The notes beneath the pieces were generated by a model. The model worked only from the letters and a program-made list of their open reading frames with translations, did not search any database and was not told the DNA's origin. This document shows positions 45,926 through 55,192 of a stretch of 64,000 bases of DNA, piece by piece. Within the stretch, counting starts at the first letter, position 1. Each line of letters opens with the position of its first letter. This DNA comes from an uncultured Alistipes sp. (lineage in GTDB: Bacteria > Bacteroidota > Bacteroidia > Bacteroidales > Rikenellaceae), in NCBI GenBank assembly GCA_944323075.1, contig CALURC010000001.1:62001-126000 (forward strand). Direction: 5' to 3'. A program made the position numbers and the translations under genes.

Positions 45926-45961
45926 CAAAAACGGGAACACCGCTTTCGGTATTCCCGTTTT
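45926..45961 (-). terminator. Terminator of the 94-aa protein gene
   Basis: An inverted repeat with arms around AAAAACGGGAA and TTCCCGTTTT, mispaired at one site, with an inner CCG/CGG and a T run on the minus strand. It lies 60 bases past the stop at 46022. Confidence 0.6.
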
Positions 45962-46021
45962 AATTAATCTGTTTCCGACGAAAACGCTGCTGCATCATCG
46001 GAAAACTATCTTCGTCCGGCT

Positions 46022-46306
46022 TTATTTGCAAATCGCACTCAATTTTTCGAACAAGGCATCGATCTGCTGCATCATATCGCGACGCATCTGTTGATAGTGC
46101 TTGCGCACCAGACTTCTGCTCTTCTTCTCGGCCGGATGGTTCGCCCGATCGATCATCTGGTTACGGAAATCAACTGCTTCTTCCATAATTGCAATGATAT
46201 CCTCGCGTTTGCTTTGATCTTTGAAATAGAGAGCCGTATAGCAATCCGAAACCACTTCGTTTACAAGATAATTGATATCTTTTTTAATACATCTGAGACT
46301 TGCCAT
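46022..46306 (-). CDS. Small conserved-looking alpha-helical protein of unknown function
   Basis: A 94-aa, fully helical, charged protein without signal peptide or membrane segment. Features include KKDINYLVNEVVSDCYTALY (about residues 8-27), a basic stretch KKSRSLVRKHYQQMRRDMM, and an amphipathic C-terminal helix IDALFEKLSAICK. The pattern suggests a cytoplasmic helical bundle. I do not recognise a named family. It has its own terminator. The next minus-strand gene upstream ends at 46434, 127 bases away, so it probably has its own transcript. Confidence 0.7.
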   Translation of the reverse strand: MASLRCIKKDINYLVNEVVSDCYTALYFKDQSKREDIIAIMEEAVDFRNQMIDRANHPAEKKSRSLVRKHYQQMRRDMMQQIDALFEKLSAICK

Positions 46307-46433
46307 AATAAGACGTTTTAATGATTACTTCGACAAAAGTAGCGAATTTATCTCAAAAATTCATCGCTCGACCGTACAAATATTCGCCCTTTAGCAGTCT
46401 GACACCCTGATTTTCCGCAGGTTTCCTCTAAAT

Positions 46434-47075
46434 CTACACTTTCTCGACGTCTCGTTTCGAGATCAACTGTTTTCCCGTATCCCAAAGCAATTTTCTCGCC
46501 CAACGTACGATGACCAGCGAGCAAACCAACGCAACTGCCGCATCAATCCAAACGATGTTCCATATCATGGCACACACCAGACCGAATATAGCTCCAAGGC
46601 TGGTCAGGGCATCGGCCAAGACGTGCAGATAGGCCGACCGACTGTTGTAGTCCTGATGATCGTGTAGGACAAACGCACATATAACATTGACTACCATGCC
46701 GATTACAGCTACGATCATCGCTTCCGTATATTGAATCTCCACGCTTGGCATAAAGAAACGCTCAACCGCCTCGACAAGAATCAGCAAGGCAAAAACGAGC
46801 AATAAGATACCGCTCGTATAGGCGGATAAAGAGAGTATCTTTTCTGAATCGACCGTGTGGATCTGTCTTTTCTGCAACCGGCGAACAAATACATAGGCGC
46901 CCCAGCTCAATCCTATGGCTAATACATGCGAACCCATGTGTATCCCGTCGGCGAGCAGTGCCATAGAATGGGTGAACAGCCCGAAAACGATCTCCAAAAC
47001 CATTGTCACCGCTGAAAACAGCACGACGAAGGCCGTCTGTTTTTCATTCTTACTTTTCGAAACCCGTGTTTCCAT
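46434..47075 (-). CDS. Cation-diffusion-facilitator family transporter, membrane domain only
   Basis: A 213-aa inner-membrane protein with six predicted spans, matching the CDF transmembrane domain. Metal-site residues appear in LLADGIHMGSHV (about residues 40-51; TM2 HxxxD-like site) and YLHVLADALTSLGAIFG (about 148-164; TM5). The usual cytoplasmic C-terminal ferredoxin-like domain is missing, and the protein ends soon after TM6. A cytoplasmic HDHQD segment lies between TM4 and TM5. Zinc, cobalt or similar divalent export is the likely role. The start codon is preceded by a -7 box and a leader with a repeated CCTATCAA. Confidence 0.8.
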   Translation of the reverse strand: METRVSKSKNEKQTAFVVLFSAVTMVLEIVFGLFTHSMALLADGIHMGSHVLAIGLSWGAYVFVRRLQKRQIHTVDSEKILSLSAYTSGILLLVFALLILVEAVERFFMPSVEIQYTEAMIVAVIGMVVNVICAFVLHDHQDYNSRSAYLHVLADALTSLGAIFGLVCAMIWNIVWIDAAVALVCSLVIVRWARKLLWDTGKQLISKRDVEKV

Positions 47076-47125
47076 AATAATGCAACCTCTTTTTCCCTAT
47101 CAACCCTATCAACAAGCTGATGGTG

Positions 47126-47133
47126 CAAAATTA
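47126..47133 (-). promoter_or_regulatory. -7 promoter element of the CDF-like gene
   Basis: The minus strand reads TAATTTTG, a perfect TAnnTTTG, 51 bases upstream of the start at 47075. Confidence 0.5.
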
Positions 47134-47169
47134 TGAAATCACTCCCCGAAAAAGGTTACACAAACCCTT

Positions 47170-48048
47170 TCACTTTTGGTACATTTTATTCATTGACCGA
47201 CGAAACTCATTCGGGGTTACTCCTGCATTGCGTTTAAAGAATCGGGAAAAATAGGACAATTCATTGAAACGCATGGCATAGGCAATTTCCGACACACTGA
47301 GGTCCGTACGAAGCAACAACCGTTTGATTTCAAGCATGATTCGCCTATGGATCAGCGACAGTGCAGACACGCCGACACACCTTTGGCTCAGCACATTCAA
47401 GTAGTTTGGGGTCACTCCGAGCATCCGGGCATATTCGCTGACTTGACGGCAATCGAGAAATTTTTCGTTGATCAATTTCCGATATCTAATCAAAATATCG
47501 GGGAGTCTCTGCCTCGACGCTTCCGCTCGACCCATACGCCTCCACTCCAACATCAGCAGATCGATCTCCGCCCGCAGCAGGGTCTCGGAATCGGGCAGGT
47601 TTCCGGCCGATTCCGCAGACACAAGATCAAACAGCACCCGCATCCGCTCCTGTTCGGACCGGTCCAAATCTCGGTACACACCCGACTCCTCCCGAAGCAC
47701 CATACTGCCTTTCTCTGCATAAAACGGCCACATAAACTCTTTTGTAAATTGCAGTGCCGAGTAACACACTTTCGATCCGACCTTCAGCAGATGGACCTGT
47801 TCGGGCTTAACGAAGAACATTCGGTTGGGCAGGATGGCGTAATGTTCAAAATCGATCATGTGTTCCCCCTCGCCCCAATGGATCCAGTAGAGCGCATAAA
47901 ATGTATGACGATGGGAAAAAGCGACCTCCACATGTGCATCATGACACACATTACGCTCGATCTTGAACTCTTCCCCTTTCGCCGGAGTGTGTCCAATCTG
48001 ATAATTCTCCATCCGGTCCATCTCGATAAAACGTTTTTTTGCAGGCAC
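47170..48048 (-). CDS. AraC-family transcriptional regulator
   Basis: A 292-aa regulator. The N-terminal cupin domain (about 30-105) has HRHTFYALYWIHWGEGEHMIDF and FFVKPEQVHLL. The C-terminal AraC domain (about 190-288) has two helix-turn-helix units; the second reads VSEIAYAMRFNELSYFSRFF with GVTPNEFRRS. The cupin metal/ligand face is intact, which suggests a small-molecule signal. It precedes the CDF-like gene on the same strand by about 95 bases, but that gene has its own -7 box. Target genes are not evident. The start could also be Met at residue 10 (48021). Confidence 0.9.
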   Translation of the reverse strand: MPAKKRFIEMDRMENYQIGHTPAKGEEFKIERNVCHDAHVEVAFSHRHTFYALYWIHWGEGEHMIDFEHYAILPNRMFFVKPEQVHLLKVGSKVCYSALQFTKEFMWPFYAEKGSMVLREESGVYRDLDRSEQERMRVLFDLVSAESAGNLPDSETLLRAEIDLLMLEWRRMGRAEASRQRLPDILIRYRKLINEKFLDCRQVSEYARMLGVTPNYLNVLSQRCVGVSALSLIHRRIMLEIKRLLLRTDLSVSEIAYAMRFNELSYFSRFFKRNAGVTPNEFRRSMNKMYQK

Positions 48049-48131
48049 CTGTATCCTTTGTATCCTTACTGAAACTCGCTCTTATCCTCCCCTGTCTCTT
48101 CCGAAAAACGTATCATACAACTTGCAAAATA

Positions 48132-49634
48132 CTATTCCGATACGTTCATCGTTTCGGTCTGCGCCGTTCCCAAAAAATCAATTATATCGCTGGCGTTCAT
48201 TCCCTCTTCGCCATACTTCTCAGCCGCCATATCTCCAGCCAAGCCGTGCAAATAGACTCCAAGGACCGCAGCCCGACACGGATCATAACCGCGGGCCAGC
48301 AATCCGGTTATATAGCCAGTCAACACATCGCCACTGCCCCCTTTGGCCATACCCGGATTTCCCGTTGCATTGAACAGACAACGACCGTCAGGCGTACAGA
48401 TCATCGTATTGGCCCCTTTTACCACGATATAAGCCTGTAACCGCGCCGCCAGACTATGGACCCGCTCGATCTTCTCCTCCTCACTGCTCCACGGCCCAAC
48501 CAGACGTTTCAGTTCGCCAAGATGCGGAGTCAGAATCGCTTCAGCAGGTACAAGGTCCATACACTCGGGATGCGCCGCCAATATGTTCAGGGCATCCGCA
48601 TCGATCACCAATCTCACACCCGTTGTTACCGCTGCCAGCAAATCTCTAAAAGCTTGCACAGAGCGGGGATCCTGCCCTACTCCACAACCAACCCCTATGG
48701 CACGGTAGCGTTCCAAATGTTTCGGGACACAAGAAAAGACGCTCTCCGGATCGCAACTGACCATCGCCGACGGACAAGCCACTTGCACGACCATACGTTC
48801 CGATTCGGGCAGGTGGGTCGTCACCAATCCGCACCCCGAACGCAATGCCGCTCGCGTAGCCATAACGGCAGCTCCGACCATTCCCCTCGACCCGCAAATC
48901 AACAAGGCATGTCCATGCGTTCCCTTGTGGGCAAAACGATGGCGCGGCACAATCAACCGCTGAGCTTCTGACCTCTCCGTATAGAAATAGAAAGAGGGCG
49001 TTTCAGCCATATATTGTTGATCGAGACCTATGGGTAGAACTACGAACCTCCCCGCAGCATTGCCCGCTTCGGGCAACAACAGGGCCAACTTCGGAAACTC
49101 CAGCGTCAGGGTCACCCATGCACGGACCATCGTTCTTCCCGCATTATCGAATTCCGTTCCCATTCCGGAAGGCATATCGATCGACACCACCCTGTTTTTC
49201 AAAGAATTGATCTTAACAATAGCACTTCTTACCGGTTCTTTCACCTCCCCCCGGACTCCGGTTCCCAACAAGGCATCTACGACAACCGTACTTTCCGTTA
49301 ACGGCAAGCTATCTATCGTACACCGTTCTACACCTTCTGGAAGACACTCCCAATTTGTCCGACATTCGGGTGTCATCTGTTCCGGCGCATACACCCCACA
49401 CACCACACAACGGTATCCCACCTCACTCAACATACGCGCTACGGCCAAACCGTCTCCTCCGTTGTTCCCCTTTCCGACAACAAACAGTAAGGGTGCCTCA
49501 CGTCCGATATTTTCTTCCATCCATCGGGCAATCGACCGGGAAGCCCGCTCCATCAGATCGAGACTACTGATCGGTTCATGCTCCATCGTGTACCGATCTG
49601 CCTCACGTATATCTTTACCTGTCAGTATTTTCAT
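48132..49634 (-). CDS. nnr: Bifunctional NAD(P)HX epimerase / ADP-dependent dehydratase
   Basis: A 500-aa repair enzyme. The N-terminal YjeF_N epimerase domain (about 1-215) has VVGKGNNGGDGLAVARML, and DALLGTGVRGEV follows. The C-terminal YjeF_C/ribokinase-like dehydratase domain (about 225-495) has GSRGMVGAAVMATRAALRSG, DADALNIL, LTPHLGELKRLVG and the phosphate-binding NPGMAKGGSGDVLTG. It converts damaged hydrated NADH and NADPH back to the normal cofactors using ADP. Fusion of both activities in one chain is common in bacteria. It lies 83 bases upstream of an AraC gene on the same strand. Confidence 0.95.
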   Translation of the reverse strand: MKILTGKDIREADRYTMEHEPISSLDLMERASRSIARWMEENIGREAPLLFVVGKGNNGGDGLAVARMLSEVGYRCVVCGVYAPEQMTPECRTNWECLPEGVERCTIDSLPLTESTVVVDALLGTGVRGEVKEPVRSAIVKINSLKNRVVSIDMPSGMGTEFDNAGRTMVRAWVTLTLEFPKLALLLPEAGNAAGRFVVLPIGLDQQYMAETPSFYFYTERSEAQRLIVPRHRFAHKGTHGHALLICGSRGMVGAAVMATRAALRSGCGLVTTHLPESERMVVQVACPSAMVSCDPESVFSCVPKHLERYRAIGVGCGVGQDPRSVQAFRDLLAAVTTGVRLVIDADALNILAAHPECMDLVPAEAILTPHLGELKRLVGPWSSEEEKIERVHSLAARLQAYIVVKGANTMICTPDGRCLFNATGNPGMAKGGSGDVLTGYITGLLARGYDPCRAAVLGVYLHGLAGDMAAEKYGEEGMNASDIIDFLGTAQTETMNVSE

Positions 49635-49853
49635 GTTTTTTCTTATCTATTCTACTCATTCCTACTGCCGCAACACGCAAGAGAGCGGGCAGGTATCTCT
49701 CATTCTCTTTTCGCCTTACACCCCAACCAACCACATTCGAGACAAAACCTCATTTTTCCATATAATAAAGACTGTAACTAATCAGCAAACCACATTAAAA
49801 ATAAAAATTTTTGCCGAAATCTCAAAAAACTGCCGGAACCGCTTCGCTTAGGT

Positions 49854-49861
49854 TATCTTTG
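49854..49861 (+). promoter_or_regulatory. -7 promoter element of the HAD hydrolase gene
   Basis: TATCTTTG matches TAnnTTTG, 25 bases upstream of ATG 49887. The stretch from 49635 to 49853 holds no supported gene. Confidence 0.55.
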
Positions 49862-49886
49862 TATCCGATAAACGCAAAGTATCCCA

Positions 49887-50492
49887 ATGATCCGAAACCT
49901 CATTTTCGACTTCGGCGGAGTTCTGGTCGACTGGAACCTCCGACATCTCTACTCCTCCTATTTCAGGACTTCGGAAGAGATGGAGCTTTTTTTACAACAA
50001 GTACCTATCGATCAATGGAATGCAACATTCGACAGCGGATATCCTTTCCATGAGGGAATTACCGAATTGTGTCGAAAATTTCCGGAATACGACGAACCGA
50101 TCCGCATGTTCCAGGAGCAGTGGGAAAAGACGATCAAAGGCCCCATTCCCGGGATGAGCGAACTGCTCGGCCGGGCAAAGACAAACGGATACAAACTCTA
50201 CGGACTAACCAACTGGTCTAACGAAACTTTCCCGATCGCCCGCAACAAATACCCGCTTTTCGAACTGTTCGATGGAATTGTCGTCTCTGGAGTCGAGAAC
50301 ATCTGTAAACCCGACCTGCGTATCTATCGGCTACTGCTCGATCGTTACCAAATTTCGGTCCAAGAGTCGTTGTTCATCGACGACAATTTATCCAATGTAG
50401 ATGCAGCTCGTAAACTCGGCATATCCGCCATTCATTTTCAAGGATATGATCTATTTATCAAAGAGTTGAAAAAGTTTCAGATCGAGTTATAA
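49887..50492 (+). CDS. HAD-superfamily hydrolase, haloacid-dehalogenase type
   Basis: A 201-aa cytoplasmic hydrolase. HAD motif I is in FDFGGVLVDWN, motif II in YGLTNWSNETF (about residue 107), motif III Lys in NICKPDLRIYRLL (about 138) and motif IV in LFIDDNLSNVDAARKLG (about 162). A helical cap is inserted at about residues 17-85. Members of this YihX-like group dephosphorylate sugar phosphates such as glucose-1-phosphate; the substrate here is unknown. It is monocistronic, between its own promoter and a shared terminator. Confidence 0.9.
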   Translation: MIRNLIFDFGGVLVDWNLRHLYSSYFRTSEEMELFLQQVPIDQWNATFDSGYPFHEGITELCRKFPEYDEPIRMFQEQWEKTIKGPIPGMSELLGRAKTNGYKLYGLTNWSNETFPIARNKYPLFELFDGIVVSGVENICKPDLRIYRLLLDRYQISVQESLFIDDNLSNVDAARKLGISAIHFQGYDLFIKELKKFQIEL

Positions 50493-50585
50493 ATAAGCTC
50501 ATTTTCCTGACTATTTTCTCTCTTTGATCCATTTTTCCCCGACTTTTTCTACCTCAATCCTAACAGGACATCACAATAGGTACAA

Positions 50586-50611
50586 AAAAGCCGCCTGTCG
50601 AGGCGGCTTTT
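50586..50611. terminator. Bidirectional terminator between the HAD gene and the nqr operon
   Basis: A perfect 10-bp stem (50586-50595 with 50602-50611), GC-rich with A/T flanks on both sides. It can end both convergent transcripts. Confidence 0.85.
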
Positions 50612-50626
50612 CTATGTTCAAAGACC

Positions 50627-51889
50627 TTACGATCCAAAGTTGTCGTACAAAATATTTTCGGGAGGAACCCCCAGTGAGTCGAGCATCTTCACGACAGAAG
50701 AAATCATCATAGGAGGTCCACACATCAAATAGATACAATCTTCGGGAGCCTCATGGTTCTTCAGATAGTTTTCATACAAAACGTTATGAACGAAACCGGG
50801 TGTATACTTAACACCTGCCGCATCAGCTTCCGGATCCGGTCGATCAAGCGCAAGATTGAAACTGAAATTCGGGAACTCTTTCTGGATTTCCGCGAAATCT
50901 TCCATATACGGAGCCTCTTTCAATGCACGTGCTCCATACCAGAACGAGACCGGACGTTTCGTCTTCTCCGTCTTGAACATGTGCATGATGTGGCTGCGCA
51001 TCGGAGCCATACCCGCACCACCGCCTATAAAGATCAGCTCCTGCGTATCGGGCAGATTGTCGGGCAAGAAGAATTCTCCATAAGGTCCCGATATCGTCAC
51101 CTTGTCACCCGGTTTGCGCGAGAAGATGTACGACGAGCAAATACCCGGATTAACCTTCATGAAGCCGCCCGTAGCCTTATCGAACGGAGGCGTCGCAATA
51201 CGGATATTCAACATGATGATGTTACCTTCGGCCGGATGGTTGGCCATCGAATAGGCACGGAAGGTAGGTTCGGGATTCTTGGTCACCAGATCCCACATTT
51301 TAAACTTATCCCAGTCAGCACGGTATTTCTCATCGACATCGAAATCACTGAACTTAATCTCATCATATTTCGGAATATCGATCTGGATGTATCCTCCGCT
51401 TCGGAAGTTCAGCGTTTCACCCTCAGGCAGCTTCACGACGAACTCTTTAAGGAACGTAGAGATGTTCCGGTTCGAAACCACCGTACACTCCCATTTCTTC
51501 ACACCTAAAACTGCCTCCGAAACCTTAATTTTCATGTTTTCCTTGACCTTCACTTGACACCCCAGCCGCCAATGGTCTTTGGCCATCTTTCGTGAGATGA
51601 AACCGGTCTCTGTCGGCAGAATATCACCGCCACCTTCCAGCACCTGACACTTGCACATACCACACGAACCACCTCCACCGCAAGCCGACGGTAGAAACAC
51701 GCCATTGTTTCCCAGCGTAGAAAGCAGTGAATTGCCGGGTTCGACAGTCAATTTTTTCTCTCCGTCATTAATATCGATCGTTACCTGACCCGACGGAGTC
51801 AATTTCGCCTTAGCATAGAGCAGCAACACCACAAGAATCAGCGTTACCACCAGAAAGGCTACGATTGCTATGATAATTGATAGTCCCAT
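50627..51889 (-). CDS. nqrF: Na+-translocating NADH:quinone reductase subunit F
   Basis: A 420-aa subunit, the entry point for electrons from NADH. One N-terminal membrane span (about 3-25) is followed by a [2Fe-2S] ferredoxin domain with cysteines in SACGGGGSCGMCKCQVL and a fourth in RLGCQVKV (about residues 70-112). The FAD domain (RAYSMANHP) and NADH domain (FIGGGAGMAPMRSH, LMCGPPMM) complete the protein. It is the last gene of the nqrABCDEF order and ends next to a terminator. Motifs and length are normal. Confidence 0.97.
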   Translation of the reverse strand: MGLSIIIAIVAFLVVTLILVVLLLYAKAKLTPSGQVTIDINDGEKKLTVEPGNSLLSTLGNNGVFLPSACGGGGSCGMCKCQVLEGGGDILPTETGFISRKMAKDHWRLGCQVKVKENMKIKVSEAVLGVKKWECTVVSNRNISTFLKEFVVKLPEGETLNFRSGGYIQIDIPKYDEIKFSDFDVDEKYRADWDKFKMWDLVTKNPEPTFRAYSMANHPAEGNIIMLNIRIATPPFDKATGGFMKVNPGICSSYIFSRKPGDKVTISGPYGEFFLPDNLPDTQELIFIGGGAGMAPMRSHIMHMFKTEKTKRPVSFWYGARALKEAPYMEDFAEIQKEFPNFSFNLALDRPDPEADAAGVKYTPGFVHNVLYENYLKNHEAPEDCIYLMCGPPMMISSVVKMLDSLGVPPENILYDNFGS

Positions 51890-51912
51890 ATCTTTTTATC
51901 GAATTATTCGTA

Positions 51913-52545
51913 CTACAACTGAACACCCATGAATATCATAAAAGCGATTCCCATCAAACCGGTCAATATGAAGGTGATACCGGCACCACGCAACGGAGCG
52001 GGGACATTCGAGTAGGTGATCTTTTCACGGATAGCCGCCATCAGGATAATGGCCAGCCACCAACCGATTCCTGAACCGGCTGCAAAAGCAGTCGCTTCGC
52101 CAAGTGAGGCATAATCACGTTCCTGCATGAAGAGCGACCCACCCATAATGGCACAGTTCACAGCGATCAACGGCAAAAAGATACCCAACTGGTTATACAA
52201 CGCAGGAGTAAACTTCTCGACCACCATTTCTACCAATTGCACGAACGAAGCGATAACTGCGATAAAGACTATAAAACTCAAAAAGCTCAGGTCGATTTCA
52301 TGTGCGCCCCCTGGACCATACTCGGGATTGATCCACCCCAAAGCTCCCGGAGAGAGGACATATTCATTGAGCAGATAGTTGATCGGAACGGTCATCACCA
52401 TGACAAAAATCACCGCGATACCGAGCCCCATAGCCGTTTTGACGCTCTTGCTGACGGCAATGTATGAACACATGCCGAAGAAGAACGCAAATACCATGTT
52501 GTCTATAAAGATAGACCGAACGAATATGCTGATAATATTTTCCAT
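51913..52545 (-). CDS. nqrE: Na+-translocating NADH:quinone reductase subunit E
   Basis: A 210-aa inner-membrane subunit with six spans. It opens with the family segment SIFVRSIFIDNMVFAFFFGM, has NCAIMGGSLFMQERDY (about residues 128-143) and ends in GAGITFILTGLMGIAFMIF. NqrD and NqrE are homologous and form a pseudo-symmetric pair with an iron centre from conserved cysteines in the spans. It is placed between nqrD and nqrF with short gaps (16 and 23 bases). Confidence 0.96.
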   Translation of the reverse strand: MENIISIFVRSIFIDNMVFAFFFGMCSYIAVSKSVKTAMGLGIAVIFVMVMTVPINYLLNEYVLSPGALGWINPEYGPGGAHEIDLSFLSFIVFIAVIASFVQLVEMVVEKFTPALYNQLGIFLPLIAVNCAIMGGSLFMQERDYASLGEATAFAAGSGIGWWLAIILMAAIREKITYSNVPAPLRGAGITFILTGLMGIAFMIFMGVQL

Positions 52546-52561
52546 ACTTCAGAGGCTTTAA

Positions 52562-53212
52562 CTATTTCTCGATCAAGTTTTTATTCCGACTGCGTTGGAA
52601 CCAGATGATCAGACCGACACAAATCAGCGCCATAGGAGGCAGGATCATCAAACCGTTGTTTACGTATCCGATGTTATAGAGGCCTATTTTTTCCAGCACA
52701 GGGTATCCCCACAGCGTCCCTGAACCCAGCAACTCACGGAAAAAGCCCAGAATAATCAGAATCATTCCGTATCCCATACCGTTGCCTACACCATCCAGGA
52801 AAGCGGGCCAAGGCTTGTTACCCAACGCGAAGGCTTCGATACGTCCCATGATGATACAGTTCGTAATAATCAATCCGACAAAGACCGAAAGCTGTTTGCT
52901 GACATCATACACAAAGGCCTTGAGCACCTGATCGACAAGGATCACCAGTGCGGCCACAACAACCAGCTGTACGATAATTCGGATCCGATTGGGAATCCCC
53001 TTACGAATCAGCGAGATGATCATACTCGAAAATCCGGTTACAACAATCACCGACAGGGCCATCACAAACGCCGGTTTAAGCTTGGCCGTTACGGCCAGCG
53101 CCGAACAAATACCCAGAATCTGAACGGTAATCGGATTGTTCTGACCGAACGGTGCGGTCAGCAACTTCATATTTTTAGCCGAAAAGAGCGGTTCTTTTTC
53201 TTGTTTACTCAT
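52562..53212 (-). CDS. nqrD: Na+-translocating NADH:quinone reductase subunit D
   Basis: A 216-aa inner-membrane subunit with six spans, homologous to NqrE. Typical stretches are [20 protein letters not shown] (about residues 20-39), [20 protein letters not shown] (about 114-133) and the GNGMGYG loop. The conserved Cys residues in span 1 and in the ITNC motif match the iron-site ligands of the NqrD/E pair. Gene order and spacing (11 bases to nqrC, 16 to nqrE) are normal. Confidence 0.96.
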   Translation of the reverse strand: MSKQEKEPLFSAKNMKLLTAPFGQNNPITVQILGICSALAVTAKLKPAFVMALSVIVVTGFSSMIISLIRKGIPNRIRIIVQLVVVAALVILVDQVLKAFVYDVSKQLSVFVGLIITNCIIMGRIEAFALGNKPWPAFLDGVGNGMGYGMILIILGFFRELLGSGTLWGYPVLEKIGLYNIGYVNNGLMILPPMALICVGLIIWFQRSRNKNLIEK

Positions 53213-53223
53213 GGCTTTCCGAA

Positions 53224-53988
53224 TTATTGGTTAACAACATTTGCGGCTGTTCCGGAAGACGCCGACAGTTGCTTCTGAATAAAAGCATCGTAATCTTTCA
53301 AACAGTCTTTCAACATATTCTCTACGCCGACACTCGTCAACGTACCTCCAGAGACGGCATCTACCGCATAGGGATCGTCATCTGGAGCACCACCCTTTTG
53401 CAGCTTGATCGCAACGACTTTCCCATCCTGCAAAATCTTTTTTCCTTTGAACTGAGCCTGAAAAGCAGGCGTTGCTATTTCGGCTCCCAAACCGGGCGTC
53501 TCGCTCTTATGTCCGAAAACCACACCGTCGACCGTATCCCAATCGTCGGCCAGTGCAATGTATCCCCACACCGGGCCCCACAAGCCGGCGCCCCATACTG
53601 GAATGACATAACTGATGTTGCCCTCATCGTTCTTGCTGACAAAAACGGGAAGCGTCCGTTCTTTTTCGGGTTTGTCATACTGAGCCTTCAGGTCAGACAA
53701 CAATGCGAATGCATCTACTCCGTCCACTTTGTCTCCTGCAACATTCACCGCATAGCTGTCTACTATGTATTTGGCGTACATCTCATTGATATAGGCATTC
53801 TTGTCGGCTACCTGATCGGCTTCACCGCCTTCACCCACTGAACGCAGGATGTCGCCCTTCTTTTCGATCTTCACGTTCTCCTCCTGAATGTTTTTCAACG
53901 ACAACGAAGCGAACGAAAGGACCGCAGCCACGATCACCACCATGACCGAAGCATAGATAATGATATATGTATTACTGTTCTTGTTCAT
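53224..53988 (-). CDS. nqrC: Na+-translocating NADH:quinone reductase subunit C
   Basis: A 254-aa subunit with one N-terminal membrane span (about 9-28) and a periplasmic FMN-binding domain. The covalent flavin-attachment motif is seen in [14 protein letters not shown] (about residues 215-228), matching SGxTxT with Thr as the FMN site. [30 protein letters not shown] covers the rest of the flavin domain. FMN attachment requires an ApbE-type transferase, which is not encoded in this window. Confidence 0.96.
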   Translation of the reverse strand: MNKNSNTYIIIYASVMVVIVAAVLSFASLSLKNIQEENVKIEKKGDILRSVGEGGEADQVADKNAYINEMYAKYIVDSYAVNVAGDKVDGVDAFALLSDLKAQYDKPEKERTLPVFVSKNDEGNISYVIPVWGAGLWGPVWGYIALADDWDTVDGVVFGHKSETPGLGAEIATPAFQAQFKGKKILQDGKVVAIKLQKGGAPDDDPYAVDAVSGGTLTSVGVENMLKDCLKDYDAFIQKQLSASSGTAANVVNQ

Positions 53989-53996
53989 ATCCCTAT

Positions 53997-55181
53997 CTAT
54001 TTAGCTAATTTCAAACGACGGTTTCTGCGACGGATATTGGCCTGAACCACATAGTAATCGATCAGCGGAGCCACCGCATTCATAAACAGGATGGCAAGCA
54101 TCATACCTTCGGGATAACCCGGATTGAGTACCCGAATCATCACCGCCAGGAAACCGATCAGGAATCCATAGATAAACTTTCCGGTATTGGTCTGACTCGC
54201 CGTCACCGGATCGGTCGCCATAAATACGGCACCGAACGCGAATCCGCCGATAATCAGATGATAGTAGGCCGGAATATCCATATAGGCATTGGCCCCGATC
54301 AGATTGAACAACAGACCGGTCAGATAACCTCCGGCAAATACGCTCAACATGATTCTCCAGCTGGCGATTCCGGTCCACAACAGGATCACCGCACCAATCA
54401 GAATAGCCAACGTCGAGGTTTCACCGATACAACCGGGGATTGTCCCCAAAAACCAGTCGATCGGGGCTCCGTGCGTCCACTGAACCTGATCGGCCTTTGT
54501 CAGTACAGCAGAAGCCGCATCGGTCAAAGGAGTTGCACCGGAAAAGCCGTCAACCACCCCCGTCCCGTTGGATAAACCAGCTACCCAAACTTTCTCTCCA
54601 GAGATATAAGGTGTATAACCAAAGAAGACAAACGCCCGGGCCAGCAAAGCGGGATTAAAGACATTCATACCTGTACCGCCGAAAACCTCTTTCCCAATGA
54701 TCACCGCAAATGCCGTCGCAACGGCTACCATCCACAACGGGATGTCGACCGGCATGACCATCGGGATCAGCATTCCGCTGACCAGAAAACCTTCGTTGAC
54801 CTCATGTCCGCGAATCTGAGCCGAGATAAACTCGATACCCAAACCCACCACATACGACACGATAATGATCGGCAATACTTTCAGGAAGCCGAACCAGAAG
54901 CAGGTCCATACCGAAGCGTCGGCCACGCCCATTGCACGGAAGTGTTGGAGTCCCGTGTTGTACATACCGAACAGCAGAGCCGGCAGCAACGCAACCACGA
55001 CTACGATCATGACCCGTTTCAGATCGAGGCAGTCACGGATATGGCTACCGCTGCGGGTCACACGATTCGGTACGAACAAAAATGTTTCGAATGCATCGAA
55101 CGTCGAGTGGAGCTTTTCGAACTTGCCCCCCTTCTCGAAGTTCGGTTTTATTTTATCGATCAGTTCTCTTAATCTTTTCAT
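53997..55181 (-). CDS. nqrB: Na+-translocating NADH:quinone reductase subunit B
   Basis: A 394-aa inner-membrane subunit with about ten spans that carries a covalent FMN and riboflavin and contributes to the sodium path. The FMN-threonine motif is SGATPLTDAAS (about residues 219-229). GGTGMNVFNPALLARAF (about 168-184) is also diagnostic, as are DPVTASQTNTGKFIYGF and PEGMMLAILFMNAVAPLIDY near the C-terminus. It lies between nqrA and nqrC with gaps of 11 and 8 bases. Confidence 0.97.
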   Translation of the reverse strand: MKRLRELIDKIKPNFEKGGKFEKLHSTFDAFETFLFVPNRVTRSGSHIRDCLDLKRVMIVVVVALLPALLFGMYNTGLQHFRAMGVADASVWTCFWFGFLKVLPIIIVSYVVGLGIEFISAQIRGHEVNEGFLVSGMLIPMVMPVDIPLWMVAVATAFAVIIGKEVFGGTGMNVFNPALLARAFVFFGYTPYISGEKVWVAGLSNGTGVVDGFSGATPLTDAASAVLTKADQVQWTHGAPIDWFLGTIPGCIGETSTLAILIGAVILLWTGIASWRIMLSVFAGGYLTGLLFNLIGANAYMDIPAYYHLIIGGFAFGAVFMATDPVTASQTNTGKFIYGFLIGFLAVMIRVLNPGYPEGMMLAILFMNAVAPLIDYYVVQANIRRRNRRLKLAK

Positions 55182-55192
55182 CTTCGTCCGGA

